This document shows, piece after piece, positions 35,375 to 45,955 of a stretch of DNA of 64,000 bases. The stretch is taken from NCBI RefSeq assembly GCF_001693735.1, contig NZ_LWDV01000010.1, positions 616,552 through 680,551 on the forward strand. Reading direction: 5' to 3'. The position numbers were made by a program, and so were the translations under genes. Under the pieces are notes generated by a model, which saw nothing but the letters and a program-made list of their open reading frames with translations, did no database searches and was not told the DNA's origin. The stretch's first letter is position 1. Every line of letters begins with the position of its first letter. Source of the DNA: Orenia metallireducens (lineage in GTDB: Bacteria; Bacillota; Halanaerobiia; Halobacteroidales; Halobacteroidaceae).

Positions 35375-36625
35375 CTAACAATTAACTTTTCTAATATTTA
35401 CACCAATACTCTGTAACTTGTCTAATATATTCTCATATCCACGCTCAATATGATAAATATCACTAATCTCAGTCTCTCCTTCTGCTGCCAATCCTGCTAT
35501 AATCAAAGCCGCTCCAGCTCTTAAGTCAGTCGCCTTAACTTTAGCTCCTGTTAAATTGGATTTTTTAACAATAGCAGATCTGCCATCTATCTTGATATCT
35601 GCTCCCATTCGCTTTAATTCATCAACATGACCAAACCTATTCTCAAAGACGGTCTCTATTACCATACTAGCCCCTTGAGCTTGGGTCAATAAAGCCATAA
35701 ACTGTGCTTGCATATCTGTAGGAAAGCCAGGATAAGGTAAAGTCTTCATATCAACAGACTTTAGTTTACCATCAGAAATTATTCTGACACTATTGACATC
35801 TTCCTTTACCCTAACACCCATCTCTCTTAATTTAGCAATCAATGGCTTTACATGTTCTACTAATACATTATCTATATACAAGTCGCTTTCTGTAATAGCA
35901 GCAGCCATCATATAAGTACCTGCTTCAATTCGGTCAGGAATAATAGTATATTCACTTCCTTGTAACCTTTTTACACCCTCAATCTTGATGATATCTGTCC
36001 CAGCACCTTTAATCTTAGCTCCCATTACATTTAGGTAATTAGCCAAATCAATAATCTCAGGCTCTCTAGCAGCATTTTCAATAATCGTCTGCCCTTTTGC
36101 TCTAACTGCTGCCATCATAATATTTGATGTAGCACCTACACTTGGATAATCTAAATAAATCTTAGCTCCAATTAGTTTATCTGCCTTAACTTCTACTACA
36201 CCATGCTCTATATTTATCTTGGCACCTAATGCTTTAAATCCTTTTAGGTGTAAATCAATAGGTCTACTTCCTATTTCACAACCACCTGGTAACGAGGTAG
36301 ACGCCTGCCCAAAACGAGCTAGTAATGCTCCAAGAACATAATAAGAGGCTCGCATCTTCCTAGCTAAATCATAAGGTATATCTAAACGATTAATGGTATC
36401 TGTATTAATCTTTAAGATATTATTATTATACTCCGTTTTAGATCCCAAAGAATCTAATATCTTAATTAAATTATTTATATCTCTTAAATTAGGAATATTT
36501 TCTAAAATGCTTTCTCCTTCTCCTATCAATGCAGCCATAACAATTGGTAAGGCAGCATTTTTAGCACCACTAATACTGACCATACCTTTTAGTTTACTTA
36601 CTCCCTCTACTATTAGAAAACTCAT
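35375..36625 (-). CDS. murA: UDP-N-acetylglucosamine 1-carboxyvinyltransferase
   Basis: MurA adds enolpyruvate to UDP-GlcNAc, the first committed step of peptidoglycan synthesis. The 416-residue protein begins MSFLIVEGVSKLKG and contains K22 in SGAKNAALP, the active-site Cys C116 in LPGGCEIGSRPID (so fosfomycin-sensitive type), and RIEAGTYMMAA. The ATG at 36625 has AGGAGG six bases upstream; a TTG at 36643 lies within that site and is rejected. Its place after the ATP synthase genes and before spoIID matches B. subtilis murAA. Confidence 0.96.
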   Translation of the reverse strand: MSFLIVEGVSKLKGMVSISGAKNAALPIVMAALIGEGESILENIPNLRDINNLIKILDSLGSKTEYNNNILKINTDTINRLDIPYDLARKMRASYYVLGALLARFGQASTSLPGGCEIGSRPIDLHLKGFKALGAKINIEHGVVEVKADKLIGAKIYLDYPSVGATSNIMMAAVRAKGQTIIENAAREPEIIDLANYLNVMGAKIKGAGTDIIKIEGVKRLQGSEYTIIPDRIEAGTYMMAAAITESDLYIDNVLVEHVKPLIAKLREMGVRVKEDVNSVRIISDGKLKSVDMKTLPYPGFPTDMQAQFMALLTQAQGASMVIETVFENRFGHVDELKRMGADIKIDGRSAIVKKSNLTGAKVKATDLRAGAALIIAGLAAEGETEISDIYHIERGYENILDKLQSIGVNIRKVNC

Positions 36626-36719
36626 CTTAATCCTCCTAATCAAATTTATCGCAAGTCACTAATTATCTTCTTGGTTCTTTACTTAGTTCCTTCTTTAATT
36701 ATAAAATTTCATCAAGTAA

Positions 36720-37310
36720 TTAATGATTAGCAGGACATTTTTTTCCTATAATCTTATCTAACCAGTTCATTTTTTGATAATTTACTAATTCCTCTGATGC
36801 TTTTTCTCCTATTATCTGATAACAATCTTCACAAATCTTCCCTCCCCTAGCATTGATTAGTTCTACTGGTAACCCCTTCTCTTTTAAACTAGTTGCCCTA
36901 TCCTTGATAAAAATATCACTCTGATTAACAGCATGATCACTTACCACAACTAAGGCTATATCCCCTTTAAAATCTGGTGAATCTACTTTTTTAAAGGATA
37001 AATCATGCTCTCTAGCCAGTTTAATATAATCTTTAGCTCTTTCCATATCTACTTTCCGATTAATTATTAATTTCTTTGCTTCTCTCTTTTTAATAGCTTT
37101 TAAAACCTCTGGATATGTACCTGGCTCTTCAACTTGTTCAAAAGTTAAAGCCTTTAAAACTCTTTCTCTAAACTCACCTAAAAACCTGTTCTTCTCACCT
37201 TTTTTCAATTCAAAACCACCATGAATTCCTGCACTAACCCTCTGTTCTAAATCACTTTTACCTTGATTGCCTATTATGGCTTCTTGCTGGATATCCTTCT
37301 CTTCAGTCAT
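36720..37310 (-). CDS. YueI-family protein (DUF1694)
   Basis: The 196-residue protein matches the YueI/DUF1694 family, whose function is unknown: GEKNRFLGEFRERVLKALTF in the N-terminal half, then GTYPEVLKAIKKREAKKLII and an alpha/beta region (DIALVVVSDHAVN), the last resembling a ribosomal L7Ae-like or Rossmann-type half. There are cysteines near the end (CEDC and KKCPANH). No signal peptide. It stands alone between atpC and murA; 37311-37450 holds nothing else I can identify. Confidence 0.75.
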   Translation of the reverse strand: MTEEKDIQQEAIIGNQGKSDLEQRVSAGIHGGFELKKGEKNRFLGEFRERVLKALTFEQVEEPGTYPEVLKAIKKREAKKLIINRKVDMERAKDYIKLAREHDLSFKKVDSPDFKGDIALVVVSDHAVNQSDIFIKDRATSLKEKGLPVELINARGGKICEDCYQIIGEKASEELVNYQKMNWLDKIIGKKCPANH

Positions 37311-37452
37311 ATCTTCACCCCATTAAATTTCTTTCTTCATCTATCATTATTCCATAAATATTAATATTATATTTAAAAAGGTCTACTAATAACTTTTCAG
37401 TGTAAAACCAAATATAACAGCTCCAAACATCTATACTATAATTTACCACCCT

Positions 37453-37488
37453 AATAAAAAAAGAGCAAGAGATTTTAATCTCTTACTC
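37453..37488 (-). terminator. intrinsic terminator of the ATP synthase operon
   Basis: On the minus strand GAGTAAGAGATT pairs with AATCTCTTGCTC, followed by TTTTTTTA. The atpC stop codon (TAA) lies inside the 5' arm. Confidence 0.9.
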
Positions 37489-37893
37489 AAAATTTCTGCC
37501 TTTACTGACTTTCAATCTATTCATAGCCTTCTTTAAAGCAATCTCAGCCCTTTTAGAATTAATTGAGCTATCATCTTTAGATAATCGCTTTTCAGCTCTT
37601 TCTTTGGCAGATTCTGCCCGGTCCACATCAATCTCATCAGAGTATTCAGCAGTATCAACCAAGATATTAATCTCTTCAGGTTTTACTTCAATATAACCTG
37701 TACTAGATGCTAATATCTTCTCTTGATCATTATTTTTGATTTTAATCTGACCAATATCTAAACCTGTTACTAAAGGTTGATGTTCTGCCAAAAATCCTCT
37801 ATCACCATCTATAGTTCTTACAGTTACCATAGATGCTTCTCCATCATAGACCACCTTTTCTGGTGTAATGATACTAAGTTTCATTGTGGACAT
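37483..37893 (-). CDS. atpC: F-type ATP synthase subunit epsilon
   Basis: Epsilon is part of the central stalk and regulates ATP hydrolysis. The 136-residue protein has the N-terminal beta-sandwich (KLSIITPEKVVYDGEASMVT; GDRGFLAEHQPLVTGL; GYIEVKPEEINILVDTAEYSDEID) and the C-terminal helical pair (AESAKERAEKRLSKD). It starts 2 bases after atpD and is the last gene of the operon. Confidence 0.95.
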   Translation of the reverse strand: MSTMKLSIITPEKVVYDGEASMVTVRTIDGDRGFLAEHQPLVTGLDIGQIKIKNNDQEKILASSTGYIEVKPEEINILVDTAEYSDEIDVDRAESAKERAEKRLSKDDSSINSKRAEIALKKAMNRLKVSKGRNFE

Positions 37894-37895
37894 GA

Positions 37896-39374
<1,479 letters not shown>

Positions 39375-39455
39375 TTAAATTATTATAGTTAGTGCTTTTG
39401 GAATAAATTATATAAAATGTACAATCAAATAGTAATTATGAAATCTCCTGACTTA

Positions 39456-40310
39456 CTATTCTAATGCTTCTGCGCCTCCAACAATCTCCGATAACTCTTG
39501 AGTAATAGCTGCTTGACGAGCCCGGTTATAAGATAATTTTAGCTTTTCAATCATATCTTCAGCATTATCTGTAGCTGAATCCATTGCTGTCATTCGAGAA
39601 GCAAATTCACTAGCTTTTGATTGTATCAAGGCACCAAAGATAATATTCTTCAAATATTGTGGTAACACAGCAGATAGAACCTCTTCTGCTGATGGGTCAT
39701 AAAGATAGCTCTCCTCTGAGTCATTTACCTTTCCTGATTCTGGTGGCTCAATAGGTAACAACTGCATTGACTCTACACTTTGGCTAACTACAGAATTAAA
39801 TTCAGTATAAACTAAATGAATCTCATCTAAAATACCTTCAGTATATAGCTCTACCAATTCATTAGCAATATTAGTAGCTGTAGAGAAACCTGGAGCATCT
39901 TCAATTTCAATATATTCAGAGATAATCTCTACTTTATTTTTAAAGTAGTCTCTTCCTTTTTTACCAATGCTTATTAAAGCAGTATCTTTATCAGATTCCT
40001 TTAAACCAGTTTCAACCTTTTTAATTACACGGCTATTATATGCACCACATAATCCACGATCACCAGTAATAAATACATACCCTACCTTTTTGACATCACG
40101 TTTTTCAAGTAGAGGATGTAAATCATCATCTATTCTAGCTGTAATATCAGCTAAAGTCTCCTTAGTTTTATCGAAAAAAGGTTTAGCACTTTCTGCTCTT
40201 TCTTGGGACTTTCTCAACTTAGCAGCAGCAACCATCTTCATAGCTCTAGTTATCTTCTTAGTACTCTCAACACTAGTAATCTGCCGCTTAATATCCCGCA
40301 TACTTGCCAT
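39456..40310 (-). CDS. atpG: F-type ATP synthase subunit gamma
   Basis: Gamma is the rotating shaft. The 284-residue protein begins MASMRDIKRQITSVESTKKI and ends with the conserved RMTAMDSATDNAEDMIEKLK and NRARQAAITQELSEIVGGAE. I use the ATG at 40310 (GAGG upstream); a TTG two codons earlier at 40316 is possible. Confidence 0.96.
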   Translation of the reverse strand: MASMRDIKRQITSVESTKKITRAMKMVAAAKLRKSQERAESAKPFFDKTKETLADITARIDDDLHPLLEKRDVKKVGYVFITGDRGLCGAYNSRVIKKVETGLKESDKDTALISIGKKGRDYFKNKVEIISEYIEIEDAPGFSTATNIANELVELYTEGILDEIHLVYTEFNSVVSQSVESMQLLPIEPPESGKVNDSEESYLYDPSAEEVLSAVLPQYLKNIIFGALIQSKASEFASRMTAMDSATDNAEDMIEKLKLSYNRARQAAITQELSEIVGGAEALE

Positions 40311-40348
40311 CGTCAAATCACCTCACTTTCCTAGCAAAAGAAGACCAA

Positions 40349-41878
40349 TTAGGCAGTTGCTTTATCCTTGCTAGTAGCAAAAGTATCTTTAAATTCTTTA
40401 ATTGCAGCTTTTAACTTCTCTTCTGTATCCTCTTCTAACTTACCACTTTCAACAATAGCTTCTCCCACTTCTGGATGAGTATCTTGCATAAATTTAATAA
40501 ACTCTCTCTCAAATCTTCTAACATCTTCAACAGGAATATCATCTAAGTATCCATTAGTTACTGTATAGATAATAATAACCTGATCCTCTACTTCTAGTGG
40601 ACCTGTCTCCTCTTGTTTTAATACCTCTACGATTCTTTCACCACGAGCTAATCTCTTTTGAGTAGCTTCATCTAAGTCAGAACCAAACTGTGCAAAGGCT
40701 TCTAATTCACGATATTGGGACATATCTAGTTTTAATGTTCCTGCAACAGATTTCATCGCTTTAATCTGTGCATTACCACCTACACGAGATACAGATAATC
40801 CTACGTTAACCGCTGGTCTAACACCAGAATAAAATAATTCACTTTCTAAGAATATCTGTCCATCGGTAATGGAGATTACATTTGTAGGGATGTATGCAGA
40901 GATATCTCCTGCTTGTGTTTCAATGATAGGTAAAGCAGTTAAAGAACCTGCACCTAATTCATCATTTAATTTAGCAGCACGCTCTAATAATCTAGAGTGT
41001 AAGTAGAATACGTCACCTGGATAAGCTTCACGTCCTGGTGGTCTTCTTAAAAGCAATGACATTTCACGATAAGCAACAGCATGCTTAGATAGATCATCAT
41101 ATACAACTAAAACATCTTCTCCTTCATACATAAATCCTTCTCCAATAGTACAACCTGCATAAGGAGCTAGATATTGTAATGGAGCTGGTTCACTAGCAGA
41201 TGCTGAAACTACTGTTGTATATTCCATTGCACCTGATTCTTCTAATTTATTTACAATCTGAGCTACTGTAGAAGATTTCTGCCCAATTGCTACATAAATA
41301 CATGCTACATCTTTACCCTTTTGATTAATAATAGTGTCGATTCCGATAGCTGTTTTACCAGTTTGGCGGTCACCGATAATCAATTCACGTTGACCCTTAC
41401 CAATTGGTACCATAGAGTCAATTGCTTTAATACCTGTTTGTAATGGCTGTTTTACTGGCTGACGATCAACAATTCCTGGTGCCTCAGACTCAATTGGTCT
41501 AGCTTTATCACTATTAATTGGTCCTTTTCCATCGATAGGTTGACCTAAAGCATTAACAACACGACCTTTTAATTCTTGACCAATAGGTACCTCTACAATT
41601 TTATTAGTTCTATTTACAGTATCTCCCTCTTCAATCTTAGATTCATCACCTAAGATAACACAACCTATACTATCTTCCTCTAAGTTTAGTGCCATTCCAT
41701 AAACACCACTATCAAATTCTAACAACTCACCAGCCATAGCATCTTCTAAGCCATGAATTCTGGCAATTCCATCACCAACATTAAGTACAGTTCCTACACC
41801 TTTTACTTCTAGTTCTACATTATAATTTTTTATCTGTTCTTTAATTATAGAACTGATTTCTTCAGGTCTAAGATTCAT
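40349..41878 (-). CDS. atpA: F-type ATP synthase subunit alpha
   Basis: Alpha holds the non-catalytic nucleotide sites. The 509-residue protein contains the P-loop [11 protein letters not shown], the conserved [20 protein letters not shown] and [20 protein letters not shown], and the [15 protein letters not shown] arginine-finger region. It overlaps atpH by 11 bases, so translation is coupled. Confidence 0.97.
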   Translation of the reverse strand: MNLRPEEISSIIKEQIKNYNVELEVKGVGTVLNVGDGIARIHGLEDAMAGELLEFDSGVYGMALNLEEDSIGCVILGDESKIEEGDTVNRTNKIVEVPIGQELKGRVVNALGQPIDGKGPINSDKARPIESEAPGIVDRQPVKQPLQTGIKAIDSMVPIGKGQRELIIGDRQTGKTAIGIDTIINQKGKDVACIYVAIGQKSSTVAQIVNKLEESGAMEYTTVVSASASEPAPLQYLAPYAGCTIGEGFMYEGEDVLVVYDDLSKHAVAYREMSLLLRRPPGREAYPGDVFYLHSRLLERAAKLNDELGAGSLTALPIIETQAGDISAYIPTNVISITDGQIFLESELFYSGVRPAVNVGLSVSRVGGNAQIKAMKSVAGTLKLDMSQYRELEAFAQFGSDLDEATQKRLARGERIVEVLKQEETGPLEVEDQVIIIYTVTNGYLDDIPVEDVRRFEREFIKFMQDTHPEVGEAIVESGKLEEDTEEKLKAAIKEFKDTFATSKDKATA

Positions 41879-42443
41879 CTATTTTCACCCCTAACTTGCT
41901 TACTTCTAAACCTTTTAATGTATTTTCAAGCTTTTTAAGATGATTTAATAAACTTCCATCAATTACCTTATCACCAATCTTTAAAATTAACCCACCTAAT
42001 AGCTCTGGCTGAACCTTTAATTTTAAAGCAACCTCTTTTTTAGTGGTATCTTCTAATTTTAATTTTAATTTATCTTGATATTTCTCTGATAAATTGATTG
42101 GCGAAATAACTTGAACCTCTAGTCTATTTTGTTGAGTATCGACTAATTTTTTAAATTGTTGATAGATTGCTTGCAAATAATCTACCCTACCCTTATCTAT
42201 CAATATTTTAATAAAGTTCATTAGATAATTTGATAATTCTTTCTCAAATACCTTTGTTAATGTTTCCTTCTTCTGATCATTACTAAGCTTAGGATGGTTA
42301 AGTAATTGCTTAAGCTCATCATTGCTATTAACAACATTAACAATTTCATGGAATTGATTTTCAGTCTCTTCTAAAGCCTTATCTTCCATAGCTAAATCAA
42401 ATAAAGCTTGAGCATATCTTTCAGCTACTTGGTTTCTTAGCAT
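41868..42443 (-). CDS. atpH: F-type ATP synthase subunit delta
   Basis: Delta joins F1 to the peripheral stalk. The 191-residue protein has the OSCP/delta fold: [20 protein letters not shown] at the N-terminus and [20 protein letters not shown] near the C-terminus. It overlaps atpF by 7 bases and atpA by 11. Confidence 0.95.
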   Translation of the reverse strand: MLRNQVAERYAQALFDLAMEDKALEETENQFHEIVNVVNSNDELKQLLNHPKLSNDQKKETLTKVFEKELSNYLMNFIKILIDKGRVDYLQAIYQQFKKLVDTQQNRLEVQVISPINLSEKYQDKLKLKLEDTTKKEVALKLKVQPELLGGLILKIGDKVIDGSLLNHLKKLENTLKGLEVSKLGVKIDES

Positions 42444-42943
42444 CCTAGCTCACCCAACTTATCTTTATCTATTCCTTCAATATAACTTTCGATTGTCTTC
42501 TCTTGTAATTCTTTATTAATAGATTTCTCTAATAGTTGTTTAGTCATTTGAATTGAGATATTTGTTACTTCATCTTTTAAGCTGTCAACAGCTTGTTGTT
42601 TAGCACGAGCAATTTCCTTCTCTGCTCTTTCAATCTTCTTGTTAGCTTCAAACTTTGCTTCATTAATAATATCTTCTTTATTTCTTTGGGCTCTACGACG
42701 ACTTTCTTCAATTATATCTTGGGCTTCAGCCTTAGCATCTTGTAATCTTTCTTGGTATTCAGCTTTTAACTGTTCAGCTTCATTCTCACGCTCAATAGCC
42801 TGATCTATCTGGTTTGAAATTTTTTCAGAACGATCATTCATAAGATTAGTTATTGGCTCAAATAAGAAGCGTTTTAAAACAAAGTATAATACCATAAAGT
42901 TAATCAGTTGAAGAACAAATGTAGTTAAATCTAAAGAAATCAA
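42437..42943 (-). CDS. atpF: F-type ATP synthase subunit b
   Basis: Subunit b forms the peripheral stalk. The 168-residue protein has one N-terminal membrane helix (about 5-22, TFVLQLINFMVLYFVLKRF) and a long charged coiled coil. The start is TTG at 42941-42943 behind AAGGGGGG. A strong hairpin separates it from atpE, which may lower its expression relative to the c subunit. Confidence 0.94.
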   Translation of the reverse strand: MISLDLTTFVLQLINFMVLYFVLKRFLFEPITNLMNDRSEKISNQIDQAIERENEAEQLKAEYQERLQDAKAEAQDIIEESRRRAQRNKEDIINEAKFEANKKIERAEKEIARAKQQAVDSLKDEVTNISIQMTKQLLEKSINKELQEKTIESYIEGIDKDKLGELGC

Positions 42944-43005
42944 TTATTGTTACCCCCCTTCACAACCACTATGTAACAAAAAATAAATCTCTAAAATAAT
43001 TAAAG

Positions 43006-43033
43006 GAAGATGAATAAATATTTATTCATCTTC
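43006..43033 (-). other. intercistronic hairpin between atpE and atpF
   Basis: GAAGATGAATAAAT (43006-43019) is exactly complementary to 43020-43033, starting 8 bases after the atpE stop. The minus strand then reads CTTTAATTATTTT, a poor T-tract. It probably acts as a partial terminator or 3' stabiliser. Confidence 0.6.
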
Positions 43034-43041
43034 AAATATTC

Positions 43042-43308
<267 letters not shown>

Positions 43309-43328
43309 TTATAATATTTATTTTATAA

Positions 43329-43901
<573 letters not shown>

Positions 43902-43912
43902 CTATGGAGAGA

Positions 43913-44635
43913 TTATTCCATACCTGTTGCAATATAAGTCATTGTCAACATTGTAAAGATAAAAGCCTGTAATACTCCAGCAAAAACATCAAAGTAAAGA
44001 CTTGCTATACCTGGAATAAGTACACCAACTACACTATATAGTAATCCCATGATTACTACTCCACCTAACATGTTACCAAATAGACGGAAGGATAAAGATA
44101 CTGGGTCCGCTATTGCCCCAATTATATTCAATGGGAACAGAAAGGCCATTGGCTCAAAATAATCTTTTATGTACCCACCAATACCTTTAGCTCTAATTCC
44201 AGAGACATGAACAGCAATAAATGTAATTAATGCTAAAGCAAAAGTAGTATTTAAATCTGCTGTTGGAGTATACAGACTGAATAGGTCTCTACCTGGAACA
44301 ATTCCTATCAAGTTAGCTAAGGCCAAAAACATTATTAATGTACCTATATAAGGAACATATTTTTGGTTCCCAGACCCCATTGCACTCTCTACTAAACCTT
44401 GAATAGACTCAACTATAAATTCAGCAAAATTCTGTAAACTCAAAGGTTTTGGCTTCTCTTTTAGGTTTCTAGTTGATAGCCAAGCAAATACTCCTAAGAT
44501 AGCAATGATTACCCAAGTAGTTATAACAGTAGACTTAATTGGAAGACCAGCAACTTCAAATACTCTAGGAGCAAAAGCCTCAGGGTTTACTTCTTCAAGA
44601 AACATCTTATCAATCAAATTATTGATAAATCCCAT
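43913..44635 (-). CDS. atpB: F-type ATP synthase subunit a
   Basis: Subunit a provides the ion half-channels against the c ring. The 240-residue protein has five to six membrane helices and the essential Arg in SLSFRLFGNMLGGVV. It also has AEFIVESIQGLVESAMG and the C-terminal GVLQAFIFTMLTMTYIATGM. It lies 4 bases after the AtpI-like gene. Confidence 0.95.
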   Translation of the reverse strand: MGFINNLIDKMFLEEVNPEAFAPRVFEVAGLPIKSTVITTWVIIAILGVFAWLSTRNLKEKPKPLSLQNFAEFIVESIQGLVESAMGSGNQKYVPYIGTLIMFLALANLIGIVPGRDLFSLYTPTADLNTTFALALITFIAVHVSGIRAKGIGGYIKDYFEPMAFLFPLNIIGAIADPVSLSFRLFGNMLGGVVIMGLLYSVVGVLIPGIASLYFDVFAGVLQAFIFTMLTMTYIATGME

Positions 44636-44639
44636 CTAG

Positions 44640-45038
44640 TTAACTCCCCTCCTTTCTAGTCAACTCTTCATTCTGTGGATAAAACTTAAAGATATTACTT
44701 AGCAAAATAACAAACTTAATTGTTAACATACCAATAATTGTTGTCAACAAATTGACATCTTGCCTCTTTAAAGCTATATAAAAAACAGTAAACCAGAGTA
44801 TGTATCTAAATATGTATTGTACTACCATATATGCTTGGGCTTTGGTAGGTGTAAACTTAACTGCCTTTTGTAGAGAAATAGCTAATAAGTGAAAATTAAT
44901 AATCCCCATTATAGACCCAACTAATAAACCAAAAGCAGACTTTTTATCAAAAAAAGCCAATAATAGTATTGCTAAAAATAAATTTAATATAATAGTGTAT
45001 TTTATCACAAAATACTCAGTTCTTCTTAATTCCTTCAC
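44640..45038 (-). CDS. atpI: ATP synthase subunit I (AtpI/UncI)-like membrane protein
   Basis: AtpI helps assemble the c ring. The 132-residue protein has four hydrophobic segments and the family's pattern around GLLVGSIMGIINFHLLAISL and QYIFRYILWFTVFYIAL. The start is GTG at 45038 behind AGGAAGGG, 2 bases after the upstream gene. Position before atpB supports the call. Confidence 0.85.
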   Translation of the reverse strand: MKELRRTEYFVIKYTIILNLFLAILLLAFFDKKSAFGLLVGSIMGIINFHLLAISLQKAVKFTPTKAQAYMVVQYIFRYILWFTVFYIALKRQDVNLLTTIIGMLTIKFVILLSNIFKFYPQNEELTRKEGS

Positions 45039-45040
45039 TA

Positions 45041-45265
45041 CTATCCCTTCCTATCCTTCTCAGTAGCCATAAGTAATCTATAAGCACTTCTAAAACCAGA
45101 TATAATGCCTAAAATAGTAAATGTAATCAAAAAGATAACATTAGTACCTAGCCATTTATCTAATTTATTCCCAAACCAAACACAGATAATTATAGGCACT
45201 ATAATACTAATACCTACTTGAGATAATAAAGCCAAAGCTTTAAGAACACCTATATTGTCCTTCAT
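45041..45265 (-). CDS. atpZ: AtpZ/AtpI-family small membrane protein
   Basis: The 74-residue protein has two membrane helices (about 12-32, 42-60) with the family pattern SQVGISIIVPIIICVWFGNK LD and GFRSAYRLL. AtpZ-type proteins lie first in many ATP synthase operons and are tied to c-ring assembly or Mg2+ supply. The ATG at 45265 has AGGAGA upstream. It is the first gene after the riboswitch leader. Confidence 0.85.
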   Translation of the reverse strand: MKDNIGVLKALALLSQVGISIIVPIIICVWFGNKLDKWLGTNVIFLITFTILGIISGFRSAYRLLMATEKDRKG

Positions 45266-45350
45266 TATGATTCTCCTATGTATTTAATAATTGACTAATA
45301 TATAAATCAAAATTACCCTTTTTTAGTTTACACAATATATCTCTAAATAT

Positions 45351-45386
45351 ACATAAAACCACAGGAACATATAGTAACACCTGTGG
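45351..45386 (-). terminator. leader terminator (expression platform) before atpZ
   Basis: On the minus strand CCACAGG, a 14-base loop and CCTGTGG run into TTTTATG. An alternative stem joins TGTGAAAAG (45401-45409) with CTTTTCCAC (45383-45391), which uses the same CCAC. The two are mutually exclusive, as in an attenuator. Confidence 0.6.
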
Positions 45387-45408
45387 AAAAGTATGTCCCT
45401 CTTTTCAC

Positions 45409-45577
45409 ATGCCTACGAGGTTAGCTGTCGGATTCGGGTAGAGGATACCCTACTAATATAAAATTTAAGATTAAGAATAAATATAAGTAAATATCTAACA
45501 TCTACTTAACCTCATACTTAAATTTGCTATTAGATTCACCCCAAAAATGGTTCCCCCGCTCTTTGCAGATTAGGCAC
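45409..45577 (-). ncRNA. ydaO/yuaA-type c-di-AMP riboswitch leading the ATP synthase operon
   Basis: Three conserved ydaO blocks occur in order on the minus strand: GCGGGGGAACCA (45548-45559), GGGGTGAATC (45533-45542), and CCCGAATCCGACAGC followed by TAACCTCGTAGGC (45411-45438). P1 can form between GTGCCTA (45571-45577) and TAGGCAT (45409-45415). A sigma-A promoter lies 18 bases upstream and an attenuator-like hairpin downstream, so it should control transcription of atpZ-atpC in response to c-di-AMP. Confidence 0.87.
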
Positions 45578-45594
45578 TTTGCAATTTATTTCTC

Positions 45595-45623
45595 ATTATA
45601 CTATAAAAATATAGCATTGTAAA
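45595..45623 (-). promoter_or_regulatory. sigma-A promoter of the ATP synthase operon
   Basis: On the minus strand TTTACA (45618-45623), a 17-base spacer and TATAAT (45595-45600). Transcription should begin near 45588, just before the riboswitch. A small palindrome AAGTAAACTTTACTT sits just upstream of the -35. Confidence 0.82.
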
Positions 45624-45760
45624 GTTTCTTTAAGTAAGTAAACTTTACTTAAAATTGTCATATAAAACGAATATACTCTAATAGATATTAGCACCTAAAG
45701 AATAACACTATTTTCTAGCTAACTTCATATCATAATTTTCATGTTAAATACTAACTCAAA

Positions 45761-45806
45761 ATAATAAGATGACGAGACTGACTAGTCAGTCTCGTCATCT
45801 TATTAT
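45761..45806. other. 46-base perfect palindrome between tagO and the atp promoter
   Basis: Arms of 23 bases with no mismatch and no loop: ATAATAAGATGACGAGACTG at 45761-45780 and its complement at 45787-45806, meeting at CTAG. It has no T-tract on either side. It may act as a strong bidirectional terminator insulating the ATP synthase operon, or as a protein site. Confidence 0.75.
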
Positions 45807-45892
45807 AAATAATTATGACACAAATGTCAAGAATATTTATAATGATTAATCCACTCAACGGATTGGTTGAAAAATTAGTAGTAATAACTCAA

Positions 45893-45921
45893 AAAATCTA
45901 GGTACTGACAGTACCTAGATT
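45893..45921 (-). terminator. intrinsic terminator after tagO/wecA
   Basis: On the minus strand AATCTAGGTACT-GTC-AGTACCTAGATT is followed by TTTTT, 34 bases after the stop. Confidence 0.9.
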
Positions 45922-45955
45922 AAATTCAATCAATAGTTCCCTATCTTATTTGTAA

